A DNA stretch of 64,000 nt from assembly GCA_027627225.1 (NCBI GenBank), contig CM051040.1, positions 28,339,634 through 28,403,633 on the forward strand, in the 5' to 3' direction. Numbering within the stretch: the first letter of the stretch is position 1; every line of letters starts with the position of its first letter. The translations under genes and the position numbers were made by a program. Below the pieces are notes generated by a model. It ran no database searches, was not told the DNA's origin, and saw only the letters and a list, made by a program, of their open reading frames with translations. Of this stretch, positions 22,301 to 33,000 are shown one piece after another. This stretch comes from Congeria kusceri. Lineage: Eukaryota; Mollusca; Bivalvia; Myida; Dreissenidae.

Positions 22301-24269
22301 ATATAGTTATTCTGAACATATTGCAATAAAACTTACATACCTGGACAGAGAAACTATTCATAATTAATGTTCCATAAATATTTGTATGATGACACTTTCA
22401 TTTTACAAGCCTGATCCATTTAAATCTACACACTACTGCATTTTTTAATAATCTTGCTGTCGTCAACTTTGTAAACTTTAATCGATATTCTGCTTCATTG
22501 AATGGATTGCATCATTTCAATTCGTCTGTGGATTCTATTAATAAATACGTTCGTCATCCGATTGGCTGAAGCTTTTGATGAAGGTGTAAACAAGGCGAAA
22601 TAATGGCGGTCTGTACATAAATGTAGTAGATGAATACACAAGTGTAAATCAGAATTTAACGCATGTCCGAGGTAAATTTCGGCACAGGTTAATCAGTTTA
22701 GGTGTTGTTTAAGTAAAATATGTTGATATATAATTTAATTGTCGCAAATAATAGAAATTTAAGAAAATTTAAACTTTTAGATTTCCGCCACATAAATGGC
22801 AGACTTCCTGAGAACCGTCCGTCCGACTGAGAAGACCGGCAAATTTTGAGTGGGACGATATATTTAGTTCCTAAGAATCAGTCTGACTGTCTGACAGCTT
22901 TTTCAAGACTCATTCCTATATATAACTGGATAACAAAATTTCAATATCTGAACAACTGAATACAGCTCCGCTATATTGCGATTTACAATACATCGCGAAT
23001 CGTGAATCGTCCGTATATCATGTTCTTAATTAATTTTCTTATTACCCCAACTGCCAAAAATAAATGCCCATAGGTCTGGATTTTCGCGCCTTCATAGCTA
23101 CTCGTTTCAGTTAAACTTGTGTTGTGCTACCAACTATAACTCGACCTGTGCAAAATCAAAGTGTAACCGTTTGGTGTCACCAGATTACATGGCGCATGCC
23201 ACCCATGACAAAGTCCTTTCACTGCAGTTGCTATAATTAGCAGCCCAATAACAAACATGGTTACAAGTATGTGTCGTGAAAAACGTGCTGCACGCCGTCT
23301 ACTTGATAGGTGTTAAATGTACGTCAAAGACCTAAACGACAACAATATACTCGATACCACGTAACTGCTTTCGCGTTTTATAGGTAATATAATGGTGTCA
23401 ACAAAAGATTTAGTAAAAATATGCGGCAAACATACAGACACCTAATAGTGTTGTTATGCGCTACGAAACTTTTAAACAAACTTTTTTATAACACGGTCAA
23501 TACGTCCACGCTTTCGCTGCGGAGTGCGGATGACATGACTCGGTGATTGTCTGCATAATTTTCGATGGCTTTTTAGCAAACCACGGGTTTTTACATAAAA
23601 AACCTGTGCATACTAAATGTAAATAGAATTTGTGTGTCCTGTATGTATCGTGAACAGTAAATGTGGACGGTCGTTTCGGATTTCGTTTTTATTTTGCGCG
23701 TTATCATAGCGTAGTGTGATATTTATTTTGGTCCGGCAACTTTTGACAGGTGGTAAAACCAAATGTACAACAATTTTTTTGAGCTTTAGGGAAGTCTGAA
23801 ATGGTCTTTTGGCGATGAGATGTTCCAGCGACTTTGGCCCTTTATAAAAAGTAACACTAAATTCGCTGCACGTCTAGTTAAGTTAAGTCACACAACATGT
23901 AAGGCTGTATGCTCAAGTCTTTAAAACATAACTATTATGCTTTCACCTCAAAAATTCCTCCGAAAATACATGTCCACGTATAAATCAGTGTCGATCAGTC
24001 ATTCAAAACACTTAAAGCTGCACAATCATACACAAATTATACAATTTTCTTGTGATGTTATTCGGAGCCTCGAAAACAGGTGACATTTCAACCGTAAGGA
24101 AAATAAATCACATTACCTCGCCAATATCTTGAGACGAAATTTCAGTTTCTTCTACATAATCAGTAACTTTTTCTAAATCTGCAGCACTGGAGTCATATTT
24201 TGCCGATTTCTTCCCTTTATTTGCGTTTTCTTCCGAATTGGTCTCTGTGATTTCGTCTTCGGCAGACAT
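16396..24269 (-). CDS. HYPK: Huntingtin-interacting protein K (HYPK), 3 exons
   Basis: Exons on the minus strand: 24269-24117 (51 codons), 21953-21846 (36 codons), 16491-16396 (31 codons plus TGA); all introns phase 0, donors GTAATG and GTAAGT, acceptors TTTGCAG and TTTCAG; 118 residues, close to the usual 120-130. Family features seen: acidic N-terminus, the 'YDSSAADLEKVTDYVEE' block (residues 25-41), the charged helix 'KKEKEKELSKIKISKEDVDLI', and the C-terminal UBA-like domain with 'MEISRLMAERKLREH' and the invariant-looking end 'GNVVEALIELTN'. HYPK binds and regulates the NatA N-terminal acetyltransferase (NAA10/NAA15) at the ribosome and limits aggregation of polyglutamine proteins. The exons are too short to appear as long open frames. 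The introns (2.2 and 5.4 kb) are packed with repeats. Confidence 0.95.
16603..16631 (+). repeat. T13-G16 homopolymer pair
   Basis: Thirteen T followed directly by sixteen G inside HYPK intron 2, 111 bp upstream (on the coding strand) of the exon 3 acceptor. Confidence 0.9.
17690..19310 (+). repeat. Approx. 165-bp tandem array I in HYPK intron 2
   Basis: About seven units, best between 18110 and 19300. The unit includes 'GGGGCATAACTCTGTCAAAA', 'ACAAAACAGAGTTATGG', 'GTTGCCCCTGATACTAGAG', 'CCAAGTTTCAAGTGAATAAC' and 'ACAAAACTTTTGAATATAAAC'. A unit of array II type precedes it at 17810-17960, so the two families are interleaved. Open frames across the array (such as 18674-18955) are repeat by-products. 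Confidence 0.9.
19299..19770 (+). repeat. Approx. 165-bp tandem array II in HYPK intron 2
   Basis: Three units with 'GGGCCATAACTCTGTCAAAA', 'TTTAGTGGTTTGTAACCAA', 'TTGACCTGTATTCTATGA', 'CCAAGAATTATTTGAATATG' and 'CTTGAGTTATCATCC'. The first block is shared with array I, suggesting common descent. The array ends in a C-rich stretch at 19793-19810. Confidence 0.85.
20920..21650 (+). repeat. Approx. 147-bp tandem array III in HYPK intron 2
   Basis: Five units with 'TTTGGTAGAGGACCA', 'CCAAACGAACATTTGTGTGAA', 'GGCGTTTAGACATA', 'TTTTAGCTCTGACGGCCAT' and 'TTGTGCAGTGAGGCAGAACC' blocks, starting near 20930, 21073, 21218, 21372 and 21517. Successive units alternate between two variants (an 'AAATTATTTGAAAATCTAGCC' form and an 'AAAGTTTCATCAAGATTGA' form), which hints at a two-unit higher-order period. 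Confidence 0.85.
22141..23875 (+). repeat. Interspersed repeat family C, copy interrupted by an insertion
   Basis: Second copy of the repeat at 357-1085, lying in HYPK intron 1. It keeps the terminal stem-loop (GTTAGGCCC ... CCTAAC at about 22150-22208) and runs to 22799, is broken by 999 bp of unrelated DNA, and resumes at 23799 with 'AAATGGTCTTTTGGCGATGAG'. Confidence 0.8.
22800..23798. mobile_element. 999-bp non-autonomous DNA transposon nested in repeat C
   Basis: Starts CAGACTTCC and ends GGAAGTCTG, 9-bp perfect inverted ends. AAATGG lies on both sides (22794-22799 and 23799-23804) while the uninterrupted copy of the same repeat has a single AAATGG at 1000-1005, so this is a 6-bp target duplication seen against a natural empty site. 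No transposase frame inside. CAG-starting ends suggest a hAT relative, but a 6-bp duplication is not the usual 8; family left open. Confidence 0.85.
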
Positions 24270-24354
24270 CTTGTACAATGTGAATTGGGTTACACTACAC
24301 TACGCACATTACACTCAGTTGACGCTCAGTCGTTTTGGCAACTTCGTCCATTCC

Positions 24355-24600
24355 AGGGGCCGTATTTCAGAAACATGTTAAGTTTATCTTATACTATTTT
24401 GGCATAGTTACATTTTTTTATTATGCGATTTCTAAAACTATTTACACATTTGTAAATAATTACCAAGTACATATCATCAACTATATGTAAAGGGTTACAT
24501 AATAATAATCACCAGACCTAATTTAAGCACAAAGTCGTCTACCATACAAAGATAAAGAAAAATGATAATTTTAATGTTACGGTTATGTTTACTTCACATA
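24355..24600. mobile_element. MITE family I, fragment
   Basis: Left part 'CAGGGGCCGTATTTCAGAAA' then 'CATGTTAAGTTTATCTTA' resembles the end of the element at 36707-36946 ('GGGACCGTATTTTAGAAACA', 'TCTTAAGTTTCTCTTAA'). The right side around 24555-24600 still shows 'GATAAAGAAAAATGATAATTTTAA'. Decayed copy just upstream of the HYPK start. Confidence 0.5.
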
Positions 24601-25362
24601 CGTCTGACATTAGGCGCCTGAAATGCAATTTATTTTCAATGTATGACACATGCGAGACAGTTAATTTTATGAAAATAAAATGTACGTTATTATCACTGTT
24701 TATGTCACAAAATGACCGACATACTGCTAACTCACCAACATGAAAACTTAGTAGTAGAGTGTGTTCACTACTACTGGCTACATTTTCTAATTAATTATTT
24801 TTTCGCAGGATAGCCATGGCTGAATTTGCTTTCTTTGCTACTTTTGTAATATATGATGATCATTGCAATGATTCATGAATTGTGAGTCCAATTAGGTAAT
24901 GATTTTCTTCTACCTGTTTTAGAATTTCATCACATAATTAATAGAAGTGCATAGATTTTTTGTTAAGACTAAGTGGATAACACTTTTTGGCGTTGAAACG
25001 CATGCCCCATTTTTCTGCCCATTGTTCAAGTTCATTTAAATCGTGTTTAAGTAAGGCAATTCTGTTTTATTACTTTGTTAAGCGTCCGCGTGCGCGTAGG
25101 TTTTGAGCTCCGTCAGCCGAAAAAAACCATTCTCATAAGAGTTAAAAGCGCTAAAGAACGAGTGTCTAGTCACACTTATCATTGATATTTACATTTGCTA
25201 CCACCACGATTGTGCTTTTTCTTGCTTTTCCGGATAGTTTATATGTTTTAATAGACAAAAGATAGTGCCAGTAGTATTGGTGTTGTTTAACCCTTTGTAT
25301 ACACTAGTTGTCGCCCTTTGTTCCAACATTGCCATGGTACAGTTTTGTCAATAAAACACATT
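24600..25362. other. Intergenic DNA, nothing recognised
   Basis: Upstream flank of HYPK. AT-rich, no repeat shared with the rest of the window that I can see, and no exon. Confidence 0.4.
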
Positions 25363-25569
25363 TTACAAAGTTCGTCGAAGCGTTCCTTTCTTACTGGCGT
25401 GGTGGCAAGACTCGAAAATCAGTACATACGACAATAATACCATACATGTTCGGAATGGAACTTTTCTGTCCCTGAGAACGACGAGACGGTTCTTGTCCAG
25501 TAGCTGTTTAATATTTGAATCTTTCTGTGACACATAGACCACCTGGTCAATCAGTATCTCAATGGCTAC
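25363..25569 (-). pseudogene. Possible gene fragment, unrecognised
   Basis: An open frame of 68 codons on the minus strand without an ATG at its start, ending in TAA. It begins VAIEILIDQVVYVSQK and continues through a charged, protein-like segment (LLDKNRLVVLRDRK), then a hydrophobic stretch. The first half looks like genuine protein composition; I cannot name a family. It may be a remnant of a retrocopy or an exon of an unmodelled gene. No donor or acceptor was convincing. Confidence 0.25.
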
Positions 25570-25669
25570 TCAACGATCCCCTAAGCAGTAGCGTATCACT
25601 GAGAATGAAAGTACTGTATTGACCTTTTCGACATTGTATACCGAGGTGTTCCGAATACGCCGGAAATCT

Positions 25670-28049
25670 AGGTCAGGGGGGTTGCGCAGTGATTGCTTCC
25701 GCTGTGCAGATAATCGTTGTTCAGAAAAAATATTCTGCATTTTGCAAATTTAACATTATGCCGAAGAAAAGAAAACTGGATAAGAATGTGGAGGAAGTAT
25801 CTGTAAGTCAATTTAAGCAAAAACGTGGTTTAATGCAACAATTTTATGTGTGTGCACATTGCAATCTAACTTATACATGTGGGTGGGGAACGGTAATTAA
25901 TCGCAAATTGTAAACACATTGTTAACCAATAGATCTTATTTCGGTATTGGTTTTTATAATTTTTCCTTCGAATATGATATACAAAATTTAAAAATGGTGT
26001 TGTTTTCGTGTATTGTGTATCGTTATTAGATAAAGGAAGGCCTAAGCACCTACTACCTAGTTCTGTGTTTGTTTATTAACTACTTTCATTTTGCTTTGCA
26101 ACGAATCTATGAATCTTTTAGAAGTTTTAATGTATATATACGGAATTGCATAGAGTAGCCATTTCATGTTTATACATAATATTATTGTGTGTTTGTATTA
26201 CAGTATATCTTTGCAATAATATTAATAATAAGAATACTTTAATTGAACTTTATTTGTTTCAGGTAACTATCACAAACAGAATCTGGAATGTCTCACCATG
26301 ATTTTCCAGGGGATTACTCACCTAATTGCAGTATTTCATCTTGAATTAGCATATTGTGACACACAACACCACTGATATATTTACATTTATAAAAAATATA
26401 TAAATATTATGTAATGTATGTTCAAGTTAAGTAATATTATTAATTGTCCAAATTCAAGTGAATATATTAAAAATAATAATGTTAATGTATTGTTATCATA
26501 AGAGATGGTTGTTGATGGATTGTCATAAGTAGTTAGTAATCACACATCTGTGCGCAAACAAAGTAATCACACATCTGGGCACAAACAAAGTTCCAAGTAG
26601 AAACATGCTAGGGAAAAACATCATTGGTGCGAAACATTCCGGAATCCGCAGGATCCATTGGTGACCTGAATAATTTTCTTCGTCAATTCAGTCTGCCGGG
26701 CTATGACCCTTGACCGCTTTGTGATTTTGTGTAAAACCACTGCGGAAAGTAGCTATATATATTCTATAGAAAAATTGTTCATTGTGACATTGGAACCAGC
26801 ATTAACTGTGACTGTCAAGTTCCTGTTCAAAATGGGTAAACTGGAAATGTCTGGGGTATCAGCCCAACTCAATAGCTGGTGATGAACCTGCTTGGTTTTT
26901 TACTGTACTGTGCTAAAACTTGTGAAAAAGTGACCGAAGTACTGGTGTTCTACACAGGAATATACTAACTAAAACATTTCCGTGCTTTGAGCATTAATGA
27001 TGTATTTTTGTGATACTTGTTTCAGTAAAATTGAATACTTTATGTAATTTTGTTTATTTGTGTGCTGTGGATGTGATTTTGAAATGCTTTATATTTATAG
27101 CTTATGATTAAAAGAGAATACCCCGGTGACATGGACTTTTGTCTTCTTGTGTTTTTAATTAAGTGAAGATAATTAAGCTGCATATATTTCTTATGATGAC
27201 ACTAGTAGGACACAGGTCTATTATGTGGAACTGCAGGACTCATCCTGTATATACTGCAGCAAAATCTACTACAGTTACTGACTTTACGGCGGACACTTAA
27301 CATAATCATTTTCCTAAGCCAATGTAAGCGGTTGATCAGTACCAAATGTACATACTTTAATAAAAGTAACTACTGCCCTTCTTGACGAAGAGGTAGGGAG
27401 AGAACGGCCGTAGAAATTATTTTATGACCAATCCCACACAAGTTATGTGGCCGGGCTGGGGCTCGAACTCGCGAACACCCGGATTGACAGTCCAGCTCTC
27501 TACCAACTAAGCTAGCAGGGCCCGGTTTGTATTCAGGTTGCAATTATCGAAAGAAAAAATATCATTTAAAAATGATATATACATGAAATCAATATATCTG
27601 TGAGAAACCCCACTCATCAAATAAAATAAAACTAATTTTCTGGGTCCATGAAAATGCACTCAATGTTGGGCTCTTTTTTTAAACACATTTAGACTAGTAC
27701 AAAGTAAATGTTTGAAAAATTGACCTGTTACGTTTTAAAAATAGGTGGGTGGAGTTTCTCAAAGTAGCATGTCAAAAGAGTTTTATTATTTACTTCTAAC
27801 TGTAGGTTTAGTGTGGTGCTTCTTGTTCATTTTTGCCTAGTTTGACAACTGCTCGTGTGATCATTAATTCTGTTATTTAGCCAGGTTTAAATTATGTGTG
27901 TAAACATTAAAATCGTAAATTAAAGCAATACGTCTTCATATGACGTTAATTAATTGTTTATTTTGAGTTTTAATAGCAGTTTATGAGAAACTGCATCAGC
28001 AGCTGATCGATGTTTACTTTAGAGCGAGAACACGGAACCCCCCTGACCT
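25670..28049. mobile_element. Candidate 2.4-kb element with 14-bp inverted ends
   Basis: AGGTCAGGGGGGTT at 25670-25683 has its exact reverse complement AACCCCCCTGACCT at 28036-28049. No clear target duplication is seen. Just inside the left end is a short frame with ATG at 25759 encoding MPKKRKLDKN (nuclear-signal-like) followed by a CAHC pair, ending at 25913. A SINE (about 27380-27525) sits inside. Could be a non-autonomous or heavily deleted DNA transposon; chance inversion of G/C-rich 14-mers is less likely but possible. Confidence 0.45.
27380..27527 (-). mobile_element. tRNA-derived SINE
   Basis: On the minus strand a tRNA-like head reads CCTGCTAGCTTAGTTGGTAG (A box TAGCTTAGTTGG) followed by GAGTTCGAGCCCC (B box). 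An anticodon-like loop CTGTCAA would read GTC (Asp), but the acceptor stem is imperfect. The tRNA-unrelated part continues to lower coordinates through 'CCACATAACTTGTGTGGGAT' to about 27380. Confidence 0.75.
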
Positions 28050-29285
28050 CAAAATCTCGCCAGTCTCGTTACACGTGATTTGACAATGTCGAAATCGTGA
28101 ATGACATCGTTCGAGTAATGACTTCAAAACCTACAAAAGGGCTACAGTACACTCTTCTTGGACACAACTTTTCTAAGTCATGGGGTTAGATGGACAATAA
28201 GGTTAGCACAAACCATATGCATGGTTTCACCGACAATGGAGAGGACGTTCCACAGACTAGTCGCCGCACGGCTGCACAGAAAGTTACTCACCTTGAGTTA
28301 ATGAAAGACCAAATAGCTAACATTTGCCCTGTGATATCAAGAAAGTCCACAGTAAACAATTCCACAAGATTGAATGACATCTGACAAGCAATACTTTCTT
28401 CCTTACTGGCGTAGCAGTTAAAGTTGACGGACGAGGAGTCTTGAAAGGACTACTCATCATCACTGCAGGTTATTTGAACGCAACATACAACGCTAGCAAA
28501 GCGATGCCGCCAGGCACACACATACATACAATGTGAAAAAGTAACAACGAACTAGGATTCAGTCGAAAATGAATGGGGTCATTTTTGAAAAAATACCTTG
28601 TTGTATCACATACATGTACTCGTATATAAAACTATGTGTACTTATGTTTTGTTATTATACTAAATTTCTGTAAACTCAACTGTTGAAAATTGATAGTCTT
28701 TATACTAGTCAGTAGTTTTAAATATGTTTCATATGATGTTTCTGCTATTAAAGCATCACAACTATTCCATTTTCTATTATCAACATCAAGAAAATTTGGT
28801 TTGTTTTTTTGAAACGAGTTTGTGTGTTTTTTGCGAATAGGTAGCTAGGTTTTACAAAATGAGGTTGACGCTTAACAAAATATAAAAACAGAATGGCCTA
28901 ATTAGTGGTCGTGTTGTGTCTTGATTTTTCAGTACAGTAGACAATCGTCCGCAAATAATCTGACGTGTGAAATAACTGACTGCGGCAGGTCATTTATATG
29001 ACAGAGAAATAATGACGTTCCCAGGACTGTCCATTGGGGTACCACAGAGTCGACTGTTACGTTTTGGGATGATTCGCCATCTACGACTACCTTCATGTGT
29101 CTAGTTGTATAGGTCCATCGATACCATAACTGGTTAGTTTACAAAGAAGTTCGTAATGTAATATTAAATTTTCACTACCAATACATAAATTACACACACG
29201 TTAATTCATATAAAATTGAAAACGCATACTGAAATGGATTATTACGATCAATTTTATCAGAGAACTCCCGTTACCTTTTTAAAAA
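28050..29285. other. Intergenic DNA, no supported gene
   Basis: Contains an ATG-less or weak frame at 28190-28384 (64 codons, low complexity of function, no domain). Otherwise AT-rich and featureless to me. Confidence 0.4.
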
Positions 29286-29287
29286 GC

Positions 29288-29722
29288 GTACGGAATTCAA
29301 ACCTAACATCTTTGACCTCCTAACATAAGACGTGGAACATTTTCGCTGCTTTAGTTATATTTAACATATTTTTAAGCTTAATTCAAACCTAACACTATGA
29401 CCTCCTAACCTGAGACGTGGAACAATTTCACTGCTTTAGTTATATTTAACGTATTTTTAAGCTTAATTAAAACCTAACATCTAACCTCCTAACCTGAGAC
29501 GTGGAACAATTTCCTGCTTTAGTTACATTTAACATAGTTTCAAACTTAAAAACCTAAGATCTATGTCCTCTTACCTAACACTTGAAACAATTTCGTTGCT
29601 ACAGGCACTTTAAACATAATCGTTAAGTTTAATTCAAAACTAAGATCTAAGACCTCCTAACCTACGACGTGGAACAGTTTCGGTTGCTTTAGACACATTT
29701 AACATATGTTTACGAATTCAAT
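29288..29722 (+). repeat. Approx. 88-bp tandem array
   Basis: Five units with 'GACCTCCTAACCTGAGACG', 'TGGAACAATTTC', 'GCTTTAGTTATATTTAACAT' and 'TTTTAAGCTTAATTCAAACC' blocks, starting near 29311, 29399, 29484, 29568 and 29650. Ends 330 bp upstream of the metalloprotease start codon. Confidence 0.85.
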
Positions 29723-30049
29723 AAATATGTAAATATTACCCACTTCAGCGTTTAAATAAACGAGATATGAAATAACAAATGCATAGTAGGTCTGAATATT
29801 TCGAAATGTACCCAGATATAAATTGGATTCATTACGGTATGGTCATAAAGCGTCATGTGTACGATTCAGACGCATCCGACCGCGACGACTCAATACCATC
29901 CAATCAAAGGCATGGTTAGTTTGTAGCGTGTGCATTTAAAATCAGAAAATATTTATTACATCGGGATGGTGTTTGAGTGATAAGCTGTGGTGGATAATTT
30001 AATATTGATACAAACAAAATTTCGAAAGTCGCGTATATTATCTGTAAGA

Positions 30050-33000
30050 ATGGTGCGCGTCTTTGTGTTCGTGGTAGCGTTCATGACGTCATTTGTGGAA
30101 GGAATGCTCCACGCAGGCATGTTTGAAGGACTTGAGGAAATAAGTAAGATTCTAAATGGTGTCTTTAAAGTTAATTACTTTTTAAAACCATTATAAAATT
30201 GTTAATTGCATGTTTGCTGTCGACAATATCTTCAATCTACAGGCCACAGTTCAGAAATATAGATCCAAAAAAGGAGGCAGTTTTGGCGTCTTTGACGTGG
30301 ACTACCTTAAGGCCTTTGATAACTGCAACCATGTGAAAATTTGGCAAAGTTTATCAAGAAATAATATCGATGGACGTTTTATAAACCTCGTGAAATCGAT
30401 GTATAGCCAAATGCAGGCATGTGTTAAAGTCAAACACGGGTTAACAGACTTCTTTGACTGTAAAATCGGCACAAAACTAGGCTGTTTGTCTTCGCCGGTA
30501 ATATTTGCCATTTTCATGAACGATTTAGTAAACTATATAAAACTACATGCAGACGATGGCATATACATATCGCCGGAAATTGATAAACTACTTGTGCTTG
30601 TGTACGCCGACGACGTCGCCGGCTTTGCTGATACCGCGCTTCGATTATAACGGCTAATTAACAACACAGATACTTGCTGTGATAAGGCTCATATGAAGAT
30701 AAATATAGACAAATCAAAAAGTATGGTCTTCAGGAATGGTGGACCTCTTCGGCACTATGAACATTGGACATACAAGAACGCCACGCAAGAAGTTGTTCCT
30801 TTCTATAAATACCTCCGAGCTTATTTTACACCTAAACCGTCATGGTCAATGACAAAGGAAACCTTAGCGAAACAAGCAACGAAAGCATTGGTGTTTATAT
30901 ATAAATGTCAGAAATATTTTGGATACTTCAACCCAAAACAAGCATTTAAATTGTTTGACGCTATGATCCTGCCGATATTGTGCTACTCAGCAGAAATATG
31001 GGGTTTCAATACGCCGAGTGCATTGAACGTGTTCATGTAAACTACTGCAAACGACTGTCCGGTTTAAACAAATCAGTGTCAAATTTTTTCTCTGAAAGTG
31101 AATTCGGTAGATTACCGATTTTTTTTTTACATACACATTTAAATGTGTATCCTACTGGGTAAAAATCATGCAGATGCCACAAAACAGATATCCTAGACAA
31201 CTCTACGTAATGCTAAGACACCAAGATGCGACGGGTAGGACCAATTAGACTACGTACGTCAAACATTTGCTGTTTGAAAACGGGTTTGGGTATGCTTGGA
31301 TTTCCGACGACGTTAGATATGCCGCATTGTTCCTACAGACTTTTAAAATAAAAATAAAAGACTGTGCGCTGCAAAAACTGCAGGCAAAAATTAATTCCTC
31401 TCCAAAGGCGCTATATTACAGAGAATACAAATCGTTACTCGATGTGGAACGGTATCTGTTTGTTGAGATGTCGTATAGACTCAAACGGTGTATTGCAAAC
31501 TTCCGATGCTCCGGACATCAGTTGATGATAGAGAAAGGCCGATATATGAACGTTAGCCGCGAATATGGATTCTGCAAACTCTGTTTATTAATGCGTAATG
31601 TTTATACAGTAGAAGACGAGTTTCACGTGTTTATGCTATGCCCATTGTATAATACACTACGAAGGACGATGTTTATGCCTCAGTGGCTAAATGGTATAGA
31701 AACTGTTCATTTATTCAATACGATAATGTCAGATAAATACGATAAACACATACGGTACTTCAGATAGCAAAATATTTATTGAATGTAGCAGAGTAAGAAA
31801 CGAATTAATAAAAGTCACAACATAGTCAGTAAAATAAATCATGTGTGCAGATATTTGAGGAAAGACATTTTACACTAATATGCGTTATTGCTTAACTGCA
31901 TATTTATTATTTTAAGTCTATATTACAATGTACTTATTAAAACAACAAGTGTTGTGGTAAAACTGAATGTTGTCACTATTTGTTATTGTTGTATATTGTA
32001 TGTCATGAATGCACTACTTTGTCATAATTACACTGAATGTATTTTGGGCTGGTGGCCTTTAAATGCTAATAAAGTATTCGTATTCGTATTCGCTACAAAT
32101 CAGATATAGTTCAACATTATTATTATGATTGAGTATACAAAGTCAAAAATACACAGTGACGTGTTTAACGAGATAAAGTGGAAATAATGTGTATGCCAAC
32201 TGTTAACTAATTCGAATCTATATGCAAGATGTAAACAAACTAAACATGTAGGGTACGTCGCCTTTTCGTTGTTTACACTGTTTATATCTTTCATATAATT
32301 AATGCGAGGTCTTTTCGCTATGTCAACGTTATGTTTATTTATAGTTTTGACTTTATTTACACAATAATATTTTCTTTTAAACTCTATTTAATTTTAAAGG
32401 TTAATGTGTCTTTGAAGTATCAGGGTCCAGTTGAAGATGAAGACCGTTAAAATTCTGACAAAGTTTTCTTAGGAAAAATGTAACGGTTATCGCATCGCAT
32501 CACATCACATCACATCACATTCCATCAAATTATATTATATTGTATTGTATTGTATTGTTTTGTATTATATCATATCATATATTATATTATATTATATTAT
32601 ATTATATTAGTGAAATATATGTTTAGTCAAGTCAAATGTCTTATGAATAACAATAACTTTTATTGCGAATAGTATTTTCGTTATTTATATAGAGGATATT
32701 TGTTGGTTTTGGTAGAAAATAGTCAAGTCAAATGTCTTATGAATAACAATAACTTTTATTGCGAATAGTATTTTCGTTATTTATATAGAGGATATTTGTT
32801 GTTTTTGGTAGAAAATTGATTTTAATTCACGACTGATAATAGAAATGCGCCACTCGTGAAAAATATATTTTCTATGATCACGAGTGAATAAAAAGTCGAT
32901 ATTATACAGAAACCAACAAATTTTCTTTTTATGTTATGCTTTTTCCACCGTTTGTTTTGATTATAATTGGTATCTACGTGGGGTTGATTGGAAAATATCG

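Noticed and set aside
30210..31767. Several separate host genes on the plus strand
   Set aside because: They are consecutive pieces of one reverse-transcriptase ORF (FDVDYLKAFD, YADD) broken by stops and frameshifts, with a LINE-type 3' tail.
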